A stretch of 64,000 nt of DNA. Origin: Phycisphaera sp. (GTDB lineage Bacteria > Planctomycetota > Phycisphaerae > Phycisphaerales > UBA1924). The translations under genes were made by a program, and so were the position numbers. Shown piece by piece: positions 33,723 to 43,613 of this stretch. The number at the start of each line of letters is the position of its first letter. Position 1 is the first letter of the stretch. The stretch is taken from NCBI GenBank assembly GCA_003712165.1, contig RHLH01000001.1, positions 248,001 through 312,000 on the forward strand, given 5' to 3'. Under the pieces are notes generated by a model. It saw nothing but the letters and a program-made list of their open reading frames with translations. It was not told where the DNA came from and searched no databases.

Positions 33723-34424
33723 ATGGAAGTGCTGCGTGGACATTCTGCTCTCGGCACCCCGATCCGGGGATGGCAAGCCGAACTCACGAGACTTCTCGAT
33801 GAGCACCACCTCGCGGCCTGGTCGAGCCAGCCCGGCGAGCGTGCGTCTTTCGCCGCGGGACTCGCTTCGTTCCTCGCTGGCATCGCCGACGCGCAGGTCG
33901 TCCCGATCTACGGCCGAAGCGCCGCGGACCTTGAGAGCCTCTGCTACCAGATCGAACGTTCTATCCCGGGCGACGGCCCGATGCGCCGCAGAATCGACGG
34001 CCCGAGCGGCATCGTCTCAAGGTTGCGCAAGCAGCCGGAGATCCCCGGCCGCTCGCCGCTGCGGCACAGGTTCATCGTTTGGCACGACCCGGACGAGATG
34101 ATCATGCGCGACGCGGCTCTCTTCGGGCGCATCGCCGATGCGATCGCGGGCGTCGCAGCCGAGGCCGAGTACGCCAGCGACGATCTGCTCCTGATCACCC
34201 GAGCCGTGTACATCGGCGGTGCCCCGCTCCGCGAGTACGCGGACGATCAGTCGGGCCAGCTCAACCGCTGGCTGAGCGATTCGACCGAGGAGCCCTTCTG
34301 GCGCGTCGTGACCGGCATCGAGCAGCCGCCCGTGCTGGTGGGGCAGATCTCGGCGCTGCTCGAAGACCCTGAGTCGGTCGCGCACGAAGCGCTGATGGCT
34401 TCGCTTGATGCACTGGTCCTCTGA
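33723..34424 (+). CDS. Hypothetical protein
   Basis: 233 aa from ATG 33723; the frame is open up to GTG 33609, but that stretch has weaker GC third-position bias. The protein is soluble and mixed alpha/beta. RFIVWHDPDEMIMRDAALFGRIADAI resembles the Walker-B-like strand and helix of a nucleotide-binding fold, but no P-loop is seen. It lies 42 nt upstream of rsmD in the same orientation. Function unknown. Confidence 0.6.
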   Translation: MEVLRGHSALGTPIRGWQAELTRLLDEHHLAAWSSQPGERASFAAGLASFLAGIADAQVVPIYGRSAADLESLCYQIERSIPGDGPMRRRIDGPSGIVSRLRKQPEIPGRSPLRHRFIVWHDPDEMIMRDAALFGRIADAIAGVAAEAEYASDDLLLITRAVYIGGAPLREYADDQSGQLNRWLSDSTEEPFWRVVTGIEQPPVLVGQISALLEDPESVAHEALMASLDALVL

Positions 34425-34466
34425 CCGGGCTTGACCGGCCCTCCCGGGTCTGCTTTCCTTTCTTCC

Positions 34467-35129
34467 ATGCGCATCATCGGTGGCCAGCTGCGTCGCAAAA
34501 AACTGTTCAGCCCGAGCGAGAAGAGCCCGACCAGGCCCATCCCGGATCTGGCCAAGGAAGCTCTCTTCAACCTGCTGAGGGGTCACGTCGAGGGGCAGGA
34601 CTGCTACGACGGGTTCGCCGGCAGCGGATCGATCGGGCTTGAGGCGATCAGCCGCGGCGCTCGCAGGTGCGTTTTCATCGAGCGCGACCGGGAGGTGCAC
34701 AAGGTGCTCTCGCGGAACGTCGAGCACCTCGGGGTCGAGGATCGCGCCGAGGTCGTGCGCGCCGATGCGCTCGGGCCAGGGGCGCTCTCGAGGTGCCCAA
34801 AGCCCGTGCACCTGATCTTCTTTGATCCTCCCTACCCGCTCATGACGGACCCGAAGACCTACCCGCGCGTGATGGCACAGTTCGGCAGGCTCATCCAGAA
34901 TCTCGACCCGGAGGGCTACGCGATGATCCGCACGCCCTGGCCCTTCAGGCAGGTCGTTGGTGAAGAGCAACTCGAAGACGGATCCACCAAGACGCTCTAC
35001 GAATACCCCGATCTGAAAATCGACGGCGCGCTCGGCCCTGAGACGCACGAGTACGGCACGACGGCGCTGCACCTCTTTATGCGAGACACGGGCCAGCAAG
35101 AAGCTGCGGATGAGTCGAGCGATGAGTGA
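34467..35129 (+). CDS. rsmD: 16S rRNA (guanine(966)-N(2))-methyltransferase RsmD
   Basis: 220 aa. SAM-dependent methyltransferase acting on G966 of 16S rRNA. The family start MRIIGGQLRRKKLFSP, RPIPDLAKEALFNLL, the SAM loop YDGFAGSGSIGLEAISRGA and the catalytic DPPYPLM are all visible. A Ser/Glu-rich tail overlaps the start of the helicase gene by 20 nt, so the two are co-translated. Confidence 0.85.
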   Translation: MRIIGGQLRRKKLFSPSEKSPTRPIPDLAKEALFNLLRGHVEGQDCYDGFAGSGSIGLEAISRGARRCVFIERDREVHKVLSRNVEHLGVEDRAEVVRADALGPGALSRCPKPVHLIFFDPPYPLMTDPKTYPRVMAQFGRLIQNLDPEGYAMIRTPWPFRQVVGEEQLEDGSTKTLYEYPDLKIDGALGPETHEYGTTALHLFMRDTGQQEAADESSDE

Positions 35130-38100
35130 GACGCCGCGTTGGTCCGAGGGACTCAACGACGCCCAGCGCCGGGCGGTCGAGTTCGACGAGGGACCGGTGG
35201 CTGTTCTCGCCGGTCCCGGCACAGGCAAGACGCGCGTCATCACGCACAGGATCGCGAGGCTGATCCATCGCGACGGTGTGCGCCCCGAGACGATCGCCGC
35301 GATGACGTTCACTGTGAAAGCCGCGGCTGAGATGAGGCACAGGCTCGGCGCACTCGTGGGCGACAACGCGGCGTCACGCGTGCAAGCGGGCACGTTCCAC
35401 GGGCTGGGTCGACGCATCCTGATCCGCTTTGGGGACATGATCGGGCTTGCTGCGAACCACGATCTGATGGACTCGGTGCAGCAGATGAGGCTGCTCACAC
35501 AAGCCGTGGGCGACGCGGCTTCGGAGGGTGTCATCGGGGCGCAGCACCTCGCCGACGGCGGACGCGATGGCGTCGCGTCGAGAGCGCTCGCGTGGATCGA
35601 GCACCTGCGCAACTCGGCGTACTTCCCCGCTGATGCACGCTTGCTCGCCGAGCAGTGGGGCGGGCTGATCGAACAGCGAGGCCCCGAGGGCGACTGGGAC
35701 GAGGAAAGGCTCGACGCGGAACTCGTCAGATTCGCAGAGTTCAGCGTTTCGTGCGAGATCTACGAGCGTTATGAGAAGCTTGCGATCGAAAGGTCGATGC
35801 TCTCGTTCGACGACTTCATCCTGCTGCCGATCCGTGTGCTGCGTCAGTCGGAGTCGGCGCGGGCGATCGTGCGAGACGAGCTTCGACACTTGGTTGTTGA
35901 CGAATTCCAGGATGTCAACGGAGCGCAGCTCGCGTTCCTGAAAGAGCTCTCGCCTCCAACGGCGTCGCGTGATCTGTGTGTCGTGGGCGACGACGACCAG
36001 GCGATCTATGGTTTCCGTGGCAGCGACGACCGCGCGTTCCAGCACTTTACGGAGATCTGGACCGATGCCAAGACCGTCGCGCTGACCGAGAATTACCGCA
36101 GCTCGTCCGCTGTGCTCGAAACGGCGCAGAAAGTCATCGAACGCTCGCACGACCGGTTCGAACCAGAAAAAGTGATCGAGGCGAGGCGTAAGTTCGAAGG
36201 CGCCGCACCCGAACGCGTCGAGGCGCTGCACGTCACGACCGAGAGCGACTACGGCATGACCATCGGTGCGATGATCCTCGTCGACCGCGCCGAGCACCCT
36301 GAACGCCCGCTATCGAGCTACGCGGTGATCGCCAGCTCGCACAAGACGTGCGCGGAGATCGGGCGCGTGCTCGAGCTCGAGGGGATCGCGGTCGATGACT
36401 CGATGATCCGCAAGGACGAAGAAGACGATGTCGTGCTCGACGTGAAGGCGTGGATCGAGGCGATCGTGACGGGCACGGGCGTGTCGCTGACGAGGCTGCT
36501 TGTCAGGCCTCCGGTCGCGATGAGCGCCGCAGACGCGATCGGGATTCAGGACTCGTACGAGTCCCACGCCAGGCAGGCGAAGGTCGAAGAAACGCGGCCC
36601 GTACCCATGCCCGAGTGGATCGCCGAGCGGAAGGACGAGCACCCGGCGCTCGGGAGGCTATCCGAACTGCTCATCACACTGCGTGAGCTGTCGGCCAAGT
36701 TCGATGCGGAGTCGATGATCAAGGAGATCATCGAACGCACAGGCGTGGCGCACCGCGAGTTGCCCCGCGGCGACATAGAGGCGGTCAAGATCGCGGCTCT
36801 GGTGCGCTTCCTGAAGTATGCGCAGGACCTGCAGCGCCGCCTCGATCCGCCCGGCGACCTTGCTGCGTTCTGGCGGTACTACAACGAGCTGACGGTGAAG
36901 GAACAGATCGCCGGCCCCGCGAGCTTTGACGACATCAACGGGCGCGACGACGCCGAGTTCGAGGGCGAAGGGGTCCGGCTGCTGACCGCGCACGGATCCA
37001 AGGGCTTGGAGTTCGACACCGTGTTCGTGCCCAAGATCGGTGCGCAGCAGGGCATGTTCGGCAACGTACCGAGCGAAGAACGTATCGAGCTGCCGCCCGA
37101 GCTCTCGAAGTACTTGGTCGATTCGCGCTCGTTCAAGGAGCGTGCTCAGGACGAGGTGCGGAGGCTGTTCTACGTCGCATGCACACGCGCCGAGCGCCGG
37201 CTCATCCTCATGAGCAAACGCGCCAGGGGCCAGAGCAAGTCGATGCATTTGTTCCAGGAACTCGCCTGGCGAGGAAAGGCGCCGCTCGGACCGGACGACC
37301 GGGACGAGCCGGTCGTGCTGCTCGAGGCCGAGGACGTGGTGCGGGACTCGATCTCCAGGGGCGCGACGCTCCGCGGCGCTGACGCACTGGCTTCGGAGAG
37401 CGCCTCGCACGAGGCGAGATCGAGGGTGATCGCGTCTGCGCAGCGCTCGGCGAGACGAGCCGCGGCTCAGGCGCTCGACCGCGCGGAAGAGGGCATCGAC
37501 AAAGAGCAGTCGCTCGACTCATCGGGTGATGCGCTCATGACCTCACTGCGCAGACTGGCGATCATCGAATCGCTCAGTAGAGGCCCGCTGGAGGATGTCC
37601 CCGCGTGGCTCGTCGGCGATGACCCGTTCGCGGAAGAGTTCGCCGATCGCTTGTCAGCGGCGCGCGAGGATCGGGCGATCTCTGGTGATGTGTCGCCGAT
37701 GAAGCCCCCGTTCAAGCTGAGCTACTCGAAGATCAGCCAGTACGAGAGATGCCCTGGGTGTTTCTACCTGAAGTATGTACTTGGGCTGAGTGAACCGGCC
37801 AGCGGCGAGCAGATCGTGGGTACTGTTGCGCACACCGCGCTCGAGCGTTTCTACAGGCAATGGAGCGAAGCGGACGCGGAGGGTGGCGCGCTGCCAGGTG
37901 CTGATGATCTCGTCTCGATCGCGAAGGAAGTATTCGTCGCCGAAAGCCGGCGCGTGGGCGGGGTTGACCCGTCGCAGTTCGAGCAGATCGAGTCGCAGCT
38001 TCGTTCTGGTTACGAGCGTCTTCACGAGGATGGCGCCGAAGTGATGATGATCGAGGAGAACGCGCCCTTTGCGTACAGGCGTGACTCGGGCGACGACGAG

Positions 38101-38466
38101 CCGCACAGCTTCGACGCCAAGCTCGACCGGGTCGACCGAACGCCCGACGGCGGTTTCAGGATCATCGATTACAAAACGGGCAAGGCCTGGAAGTCGCTCC
38201 TGGAACCCAAGAAGGACGATCTCCAACTCGGGATCTACGCGCTCGCGCTGGCGGAGAAGCTGGAGATGGACGCCGACGGGCTCAGCGGGTCGGCTGAGTA
38301 CTGGGTCTTCTCGTCCGGCGTTCGTGGCGTGATCGACTTTGCGGATCTGGATATCGCCAAGGTCCGCAAGAGGATCGACAAGACGATCACGGGCATGCTC
38401 GCTGGCGACTTTGGTCCAAAGCCCAGCTGCGAGGGGCTCTGCGGCACGTTCTTGAAGCGTGATTGA
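35110..38466 (+). CDS. UvrD/PcrA-type helicase fused to a PD-(D/E)XK nuclease domain
   Basis: 1118 aa; ATG 35110 or 35122. Superfamily 1 helicase motifs: Q-motif LNDAQRRAVEF, Walker A GPGTGKT at 35-41, Walker B DEFQD, motif III GDDDQAIYGFRG, and motif V/VI LLTAHGSKGLEFDTVFV with YVACTRAERRL. The C-terminal 250 residues are a RecB-type nuclease (LSYSKISQYERCPGCFYLKYV, GTVAHTALERFYRQW, the catalytic DAKLDRVD and IDYKTGK). Cys pairs before and after the nuclease (RCPGC, SCEGLCG) could bind an iron-sulfur cluster as in AddB/AdnB. It probably processes DNA ends in recombination. Confidence 0.85.
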   Translation: MSRAMSETPRWSEGLNDAQRRAVEFDEGPVAVLAGPGTGKTRVITHRIARLIHRDGVRPETIAAMTFTVKAAAEMRHRLGALVGDNAASRVQAGTFHGLGRRILIRFGDMIGLAANHDLMDSVQQMRLLTQAVGDAASEGVIGAQHLADGGRDGVASRALAWIEHLRNSAYFPADARLLAEQWGGLIEQRGPEGDWDEERLDAELVRFAEFSVSCEIYERYEKLAIERSMLSFDDFILLPIRVLRQSESARAIVRDELRHLVVDEFQDVNGAQLAFLKELSPPTASRDLCVVGDDDQAIYGFRGSDDRAFQHFTEIWTDAKTVALTENYRSSSAVLETAQKVIERSHDRFEPEKVIEARRKFEGAAPERVEALHVTTESDYGMTIGAMILVDRAEHPERPLSSYAVIASSHKTCAEIGRVLELEGIAVDDSMIRKDEEDDVVLDVKAWIEAIVTGTGVSLTRLLVRPPVAMSAADAIGIQDSYESHARQAKVEETRPVPMPEWIAERKDEHPALGRLSELLITLRELSAKFDAESMIKEIIERTGVAHRELPRGDIEAVKIAALVRFLKYAQDLQRRLDPPGDLAAFWRYYNELTVKEQIAGPASFDDINGRDDAEFEGEGVRLLTAHGSKGLEFDTVFVPKIGAQQGMFGNVPSEERIELPPELSKYLVDSRSFKERAQDEVRRLFYVACTRAERRLILMSKRARGQSKSMHLFQELAWRGKAPLGPDDRDEPVVLLEAEDVVRDSISRGATLRGADALASESASHEARSRVIASAQRSARRAAAQALDRAEEGIDKEQSLDSSGDALMTSLRRLAIIESLSRGPLEDVPAWLVGDDPFAEEFADRLSAAREDRAISGDVSPMKPPFKLSYSKISQYERCPGCFYLKYVLGLSEPASGEQIVGTVAHTALERFYRQWSEADAEGGALPGADDLVSIAKEVFVAESRRVGGVDPSQFEQIESQLRSGYERLHEDGAEVMMIEENAPFAYRRDSGDDEPHSFDAKLDRVDRTPDGGFRIIDYKTGKAWKSLLEPKKDDLQLGIYALALAEKLEMDADGLSGSAEYWVFSSGVRGVIDFADLDIAKVRKRIDKTITGMLAGDFGPKPSCEGLCGTFLKRD

Positions 38467-38572
38467 AGCGGTTCTTGCCGCATCCGGGGGACCCGGCGCG
38501 GGTACGCTCATACGGAAATAGACCGTGTGTGGGCGTTGGGGAGTCCGCGCGCAGAAGGTGGAGTACACACGA

Positions 38573-41380
38573 ATGAAGCTTCGAATCGTATCAGGATTGC
38601 TCGCGTGCACAGGCATGACCGGCGCGCTGGCCGCCCAGCCTCTCGAGATGCGCGACGACGTCGTGACCGGGACCCTCGACAACGGGCTGACCTACATCGT
38701 CAAGGAACACGCCAACCCGCCCGGGCGCAGCGCGCTCTACCTGCACATCTCGTCTGGCTCGCTCAACGAGACGGACGAGATCCGGGGCATCAGCCACTTC
38801 CTTGAGCACATGGCTTTTAACGGATCCGAGAACTTCGCGCCGGGCGAGCTGATCCCGTTCTTCGAGTCGATCGGGCTCACGTTCGGCAGGCACCAGAACG
38901 CCTTCACGAGCTTCGACCAGACAACCTACATCCTCGAGCTGCCCGACGCCGAGACGGACACGATCGACAAGGCGATGCTCTTCTTCAGCGACGTCGCGTT
39001 CGGGTTGAGTCTGCTTGAGGATGAGATCGAAGAGGAACGGGGTGTGATCCTCGAAGAGAAGCGGACCCGTCTCGGGCCGCAGCAGCGCGTGCAGGAAGAG
39101 TTCTTCAGGGAGATCGCGCCGGGGTCGACGTTCGGCGAGCGGCTGCCCATCGGTGTGGAAGAGACAATCAACGGTGTGCAGCGCGAGGACTTCGCCCAGT
39201 ATGTCGACACGTGGTACGTCCCGAGCAACATGACGCTCATCGTCGTTGCCGACGCGGATTCGGACGTGGTCGTCGAGCAGATCGAGGACCACTTTGATCG
39301 GGGCGAGTTCGTTGAGCGCCCCGAGGATTTGGATATCAACCTGACCCCCTACGACACGATGCGGGCGGTAGTGATCACCGACCCTGAGCTCACCGAATCG
39401 TCGGTGCAGATCATCAGCATCCGCGAGCCCCTGCCCCCGGTCACGACGAAAGAGCGGATGCGCGAGAGCCTGATCGAGAGCCTCGCCTCGAGCGTGTTCA
39501 ACCGCAGGCTCCGCAGCAAGATCAACGAGGGTGAGATAAACATGCTCTCGGGCTCGGCGTTTATGTCGGACCTCTTCGGCGCGGTCCGCGTGAGCATGCT
39601 CAGCGCCGACGGCAGGCCCGAACAGTGGGGCGATCTGCTTGAGGAATCCGCACGCGAACTCCGACGGGCACGCCTGCACGGGTTCTCGAGCAGGGAGATC
39701 GACGATGCGCGCAAGGCGGTCATCGCGCGAGCAGAGCGTGCGGCTGAATCCGAGGCGACCCTGCCCGCGCGTGCGATCCTGGGTTCCATCAACAACGACG
39801 TGGCGGGCGGCGCGACCGTGCTCTCGGCGGAGCAGGCCCTCGAACTCACACAGGAGCTGATTCCCTCGATCACAGAGGAAGAGGTCAGCGAACGCTTCGG
39901 GGAGCTTTACGACGACGAGAACGTCACGATCTTCCTGACCGCGCCGGATTCGATCGAGGTGCCCAGCGACGAAGAGCTGCTGGCGATGTCGCGTGATGCT
40001 CTTTCCGTGACGCCCGACGCAGACGTCGAGAGTGAGCGCCCGACTGAGCTGCTGGCTGAGCTGCCAGCACCGGGCAAGGTCGTTGAGATCACCAAGCACG
40101 AGTCAACCGATGTCTTGTCCGCTTGGCTCGACAACGGCGTCCGCGTCCACCACCGCGAGATGGACTACCGCAAGGACAGCGCATTGATCACCATCACGCT
40201 CGCCGGAGGCCGCATCCAGGAAACCGCGGCGACCAAGGGCGTGACCGAGGTCGCGGCTCTCGGGTTCCTCCAGCCCGCGACGCGCTCCCTGAGCAGCACG
40301 AACATCCGCGACCTGCTCACCGGCAAGAAGGCCAGCTTCGGCGGGGGCGGCGCCGGGCCCGACACGATCACAATGAGCGTCTCGGGCAACCCGGACGACA
40401 TGGAGAGCGCGATGCAGCTGGCGCACCTCATGCTCACCGAGCCCATGATTGAGCAGTCCGCGGTCGACCGCTGGCGCGACGGCTCCCTCCAGGGCATCGA
40501 GCAGCGCAAGACGCTGCCCATGGGCCGGCTGCAGGAGCTGCTCCCGACGGCGATCTCGCCCGAGGGTGAGGTCAGGCTCCTGCCTCTGTCGAAGGAGCGC
40601 GTCGAGTCGATCACGATCGCCGAGGCGCAGGACTGGCTCGATTACCTCGTGCAGACCGCGCCGATCGAAGTCTCCGTCGTGGGCGACATCACGAAGGAAG
40701 AAGCGTTCGACCTGGTGGCGAGATACATCGGCTCGCTGCCCGCGCGCGAGCGCATCAGCGAGGACACGCTCGATGGTCTGCGCGACATCGCGCACCCCGA
40801 GGGACCGATCGAGATCGCCGAGACCATGCAGACGCAGACCCCGATGGCGATCACCGTTGCCGGCTCGTTCGGGCCCGACCGCTCGAACACCCGCGACACC
40901 CGCCTCGTCAACATGGCAACGCAGATCCTCTCGACACGCATGGTCAAGCGCATCCGCGAGGAGCAGCAGCTCGTGTACTCGATCAGCGCGATCAGCCAGC
41001 CTTCGACCGCGTACCCGGGCATGGGCCTGATCTTCGCCGCCGGCCCGTGCATGCCCGGCAACGAGGGCAAGCTCGCGAGCGAGATCCAGAGCATGTTCGC
41101 CGAGTTCGCAGAGCACGGCCCGTCGGGCGAGGAAGTCGAAACCGCGCGAGGCCAGATATTCAACACGCTCGACGAACAACTCAAGGAGCCGGGCTTCTGG
41201 ACAGGCCAGCTCGAGAGCATGACCTACCGGGGCACCAGCCTCGACGACGTCGCGGCGATCGAGAAGGACTATTCAGAGTTCACCGCCGACGAGGTCCGTG
41301 CCGCGTTCGCGAGGTACTACACGCCTGAGAACATCGTGACCGTCTCGGTGGCGCCGGAGACTGCAGAAGAAGGCGGCTGA
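38573..41380 (+). CDS. Exported M16 family zinc metallopeptidase
   Basis: 935 aa from ATG 38573 with a GGTGGAG SD about 11 nt upstream. Signal peptide cleaved near LAAQP. The first M16 domain carries the inverted zinc motif HFLEH at 75-79 and the downstream EEERGVILEEKR ligand Glu region. The second half is the inactive M16_C partner (GPDRSNTRDTRLVNMATQIL, RIREEQQLVYSISA). The two halves clamp on peptides, as in pitrilysin. It probably degrades peptides in the periplasm or outer compartment. Confidence 0.85.
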   Translation: MKLRIVSGLLACTGMTGALAAQPLEMRDDVVTGTLDNGLTYIVKEHANPPGRSALYLHISSGSLNETDEIRGISHFLEHMAFNGSENFAPGELIPFFESIGLTFGRHQNAFTSFDQTTYILELPDAETDTIDKAMLFFSDVAFGLSLLEDEIEEERGVILEEKRTRLGPQQRVQEEFFREIAPGSTFGERLPIGVEETINGVQREDFAQYVDTWYVPSNMTLIVVADADSDVVVEQIEDHFDRGEFVERPEDLDINLTPYDTMRAVVITDPELTESSVQIISIREPLPPVTTKERMRESLIESLASSVFNRRLRSKINEGEINMLSGSAFMSDLFGAVRVSMLSADGRPEQWGDLLEESARELRRARLHGFSSREIDDARKAVIARAERAAESEATLPARAILGSINNDVAGGATVLSAEQALELTQELIPSITEEEVSERFGELYDDENVTIFLTAPDSIEVPSDEELLAMSRDALSVTPDADVESERPTELLAELPAPGKVVEITKHESTDVLSAWLDNGVRVHHREMDYRKDSALITITLAGGRIQETAATKGVTEVAALGFLQPATRSLSSTNIRDLLTGKKASFGGGGAGPDTITMSVSGNPDDMESAMQLAHLMLTEPMIEQSAVDRWRDGSLQGIEQRKTLPMGRLQELLPTAISPEGEVRLLPLSKERVESITIAEAQDWLDYLVQTAPIEVSVVGDITKEEAFDLVARYIGSLPARERISEDTLDGLRDIAHPEGPIEIAETMQTQTPMAITVAGSFGPDRSNTRDTRLVNMATQILSTRMVKRIREEQQLVYSISAISQPSTAYPGMGLIFAAGPCMPGNEGKLASEIQSMFAEFAEHGPSGEEVETARGQIFNTLDEQLKEPGFWTGQLESMTYRGTSLDDVAAIEKDYSEFTADEVRAAFARYYTPENIVTVSVAPETAEEGG

Positions 41381-41413
41381 TCCAACCGAGAGATCATTCG
41401 AGAAAAAAGACAA

Positions 41414-41446
41414 CGCCCCGCCGGTACAGATCGGCGGGGCGCTTTT
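41414..41446. terminator. Bidirectional hairpin terminator between M16 peptidase and atpG
   Basis: A 10-bp perfect stem CGCCCCGCCG/CGGCGGGGCG closes an 8-nt loop. CTTTT follows on the plus strand and an A-run (41402-41408) lies on the other side, so it can end both convergent genes. Confidence 0.85.
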
Positions 41447-41463
41447 CGTTTTGAGATGGATGA

Positions 41464-42351
41464 TCAATCCAGAGCCGCGGCACCCGAGATGATCTCGGTC
41501 AGCTCCGTGGTGATCTGTGCCTGGCGGGCGCGGTTGTAGACGCGGGTCAGGCCCTTGCCCATCGAGCCGGCGTTGTCGGTCGCGGCCTTCATCGCCACCA
41601 TGCGGGCGACGTGCTCGGACACGATCGCGTCGTTGAACGCCTGGAAGAGCGACGCCTTCACGGTGCTGGGCAGCAGCTCGGCGAGCAGCTCCGTCGCGTT
41701 CGGGCTGAACTCGTACTGCAGCGTGGTGCCGGTTGACTTGGATTCATCGCCGCCGGCTGACGGGGGCTTCAGCGGCAGGAGGTTCAGAACCTCTGGCGTC
41801 TGCTTGCCGGCGGAGATGAACCGCATGTAGATCACGCGGACGGCTGTGATCTCGCCCGCGATGAACCTGTCCATGTATGACTCGGCGAGTTCCTCGATCT
41901 GCGCAAACGTCGGGGAGTCACCGAGGCTGTGCGTCTGGGAGACCGGGATGCCGTTGAACTTCAGGAACGCCTCACCCTTCTTGCCGACGAGTTCGATGTC
42001 GCCTTCGCGTGTGGCTGGGTTCTTCTTGAAGAGGTTTGTGGCGGTGCGGAGGATGTTGCCGTTGTAGGGGCCGCAGAGACCGCGGTCGGATGTGATGAGC
42101 AGTGTGAGCTCTTTGGCGTCGCTCTTGAAACCGCTGTCGGGGCCGTTGATGAGCGGGTGATCGAGGTTGCCTGCGGTTTCGGCGAGCTCGCTGACGAGGT
42201 TGAAGACGCCTTCCGTGTAGGGCTTGGTCGCGGTGGCGCGCTGCTGAGCCCTTGCGAACTTGCTCGTGGCGATCATCTGCATCGTGCGGGTGATCCGCTT
42301 GATGTTGCCGACAGCCTTGATGCGCTTCTTGATTTCGCGTGTTTTGCCCAT
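41464..42351 (-). CDS. atpG: ATP synthase F1 gamma subunit
   Basis: 295 aa. The central rotor stalk of F1. The N-terminal helix (MGKTREIKKRIKAVGNIKRITRTMQMIATSKFARAQ), the LLITSDRGLCGPYN motif and the C-terminal helix (ARMVAMKAATDNAGSMGKGL...RQAQITTELTEII) are all typical. Length is usual. No other atp gene lies beside it; the upstream neighbour on this strand is a 57-aa unknown. A TATGAT box stands 8 nt before the ATG, so it appears to be transcribed alone. Confidence 0.9.
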   Translation of the reverse strand: MGKTREIKKRIKAVGNIKRITRTMQMIATSKFARAQQRATATKPYTEGVFNLVSELAETAGNLDHPLINGPDSGFKSDAKELTLLITSDRGLCGPYNGNILRTATNLFKKNPATREGDIELVGKKGEAFLKFNGIPVSQTHSLGDSPTFAQIEELAESYMDRFIAGEITAVRVIYMRFISAGKQTPEVLNLLPLKPPSAGGDESKSTGTTLQYEFSPNATELLAELLPSTVKASLFQAFNDAIVSEHVARMVAMKAATDNAGSMGKGLTRVYNRARQAQITTELTEIISGAAALD

Positions 42352-42359
42352 AGGACGCG

Positions 42360-42365
42360 ATCATA
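42360..42365 (-). promoter_or_regulatory. -10-like hexamer TATGAT for atpG
   Basis: On the minus strand TATGAT ends 8 nt before the atpG ATG at 42351, with no SD in between. Confidence 0.55.
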
Positions 42366-42405
42366 GGCCCCGAATCCGGAAAGTCAGGCCCGATCGGTCC
42401 TCGGC

Positions 42406-42579
42406 TCAGCGTCTGGGCAGGTTCTGGCGGGTCGAGGTCTTGGCCCGGTCCCAGCTCTTGCCTGGCACCTTGGTTGAGCTCCCGGCACCGGTCCCGCACT
42501 CGGGCAGCCTCATCGGGAAGGCGAAGCTCAGGCCTGCGGCGGGCTTGGGTTGCGATTGGTCGCTCTTGCGTGGGCTCAT
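42406..42579 (-). CDS. Small basic hypothetical protein
   Basis: 57 aa. The ATG at 42579 has a strong GGGAGGA SD 7 nt upstream, which is the main reason to accept it. The product is rich in Lys, Arg, Pro and Ser (MSPRKSDQSQPKPAAG...), has no hydrophobic segment, and is probably disordered. It precedes atpG by 54 nt on the same strand. No homologue recognised. Confidence 0.5.
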   Translation of the reverse strand: MSPRKSDQSQPKPAAGLSFAFPMRLPECGTGAGSSTKVPGKSWDRAKTSTRQNLPRR

Positions 42580-42772
42580 TGTGCTGTCCTCCCGTGCTCG
42601 CCGTGTGCCGGCGTTCATCACCAGCAGGCCACAAACGTCGGCGTTCGCAAGCCGATCCGTGCGTGCTTGTTCCGAGAACACATCCGAATTCTGGGGGAAT
42701 CCCCCGACAGCCGAAACACTCGCGCCAGTTTCTCATGATGAACAGGTCTTTGTTTGGTCGGCTCGGCCAGAT

Positions 42773-43588
42773 TCAGCCCAGGCTGAGGCCGTCGTGAGCG
42801 AGGCTGACCGACTCGGGCAGATCCCGGTTGGTCGCCTCATGACCCAGCTCGTGGCTCATGTGGACGAAGTACGTCCGCTGGGCGCCGATCCGGCCCGCGA
42901 CCGAGACCGCCTCGTCGAGCGTGAAGTGCGTCGGGTGCTTCCGAGGACGCAGCGCATCGAGCACGAGCGTCGAGAGGTCCTCGAGCTTCGCCCAAGACTC
43001 GGTCGGGATGCCCGAGACGTCCGTGCAGTACGCCAGCGGCATCCAGTCCGGCGCGTTTAGGCTCGAGGTCGGCTCGATGCGGAAGCCCAGGACCGGGAGC
43101 CTGCCGTGGAGCAGGTCGATGGGTGTGAATCGGAGCCCGAAGAGATCGATCGGATGCTCGTTGCGAATCTCGTGCGCGATGAGCGAGGCGACGAAACTCT
43201 TCTGCACGTTCTTGCCTGGCTCGAAGATGTGCTGGTACACCCTGCGGAGATGGCCGAGCGTGTGCGCGTTGGCGAAGACGTCGATGGGCTTGCCCATAAC
43301 AATGTTGAAGCGCCTGACCTCGTCGAGGCCGAACGTGTGGTCGACGTGGTTGTGCGTAAAGAGGATCGCGTCGAGGCGCTTGACGCCCGAGGCGAGCACC
43401 TGTTGACGCAGGTCGGGCCCCGCGTCGATGAGGACGGCTCTCTCCTGCCCGGCCGGGTCGGTCCATTCGACCAAACCACTCGTGCGGAGCCGCTTGTCTC
43501 TCGGATCGTCGGACATGCAGACATCGCAGTCGCATCCGATGGTGGGGATGCCCGCGCTTGTGCCAGTGCCGAGGAAAGTAAAGCGCAT
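42773..43588 (-). CDS. Metallo-beta-lactamase-fold hydrolase, PhnP-like
   Basis: 271 aa. The two-metal motif HxHxDH is H79-N-H81-V-D83-H84. A CDCDVC cluster (Cys19, 21, 24) after the first strand matches the extra zinc site of PhnP-type phosphodiesterases. PhnP cleaves cyclic ribose phosphates, but this gene is not in a phosphonate operon, so the substrate is open. A TAACCT box is 6 nt before the ATG. The gene is followed, 25 nt away, on the same side by another hydrolase of the same fold reading the same direction upstream. Confidence 0.8.
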   Translation of the reverse strand: MRFTFLGTGTSAGIPTIGCDCDVCMSDDPRDKRLRTSGLVEWTDPAGQERAVLIDAGPDLRQQVLASGVKRLDAILFTHNHVDHTFGLDEVRRFNIVMGKPIDVFANAHTLGHLRRVYQHIFEPGKNVQKSFVASLIAHEIRNEHPIDLFGLRFTPIDLLHGRLPVLGFRIEPTSSLNAPDWMPLAYCTDVSGIPTESWAKLEDLSTLVLDALRPRKHPTHFTLDEAVSVAGRIGAQRTYFVHMSHELGHEATNRDLPESVSLAHDGLSLG

Positions 43589-43594
43589 CAGAAC

Positions 43595-43600
43595 AGGTTA
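43595..43600 (-). promoter_or_regulatory. -10-like hexamer for the PhnP-like gene
   Basis: On the minus strand TAACCT ends 6 nt before the ATG at 43588, with no SD. Confidence 0.45.
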
Positions 43601-43613
43601 GGGGGGTCCGGGG

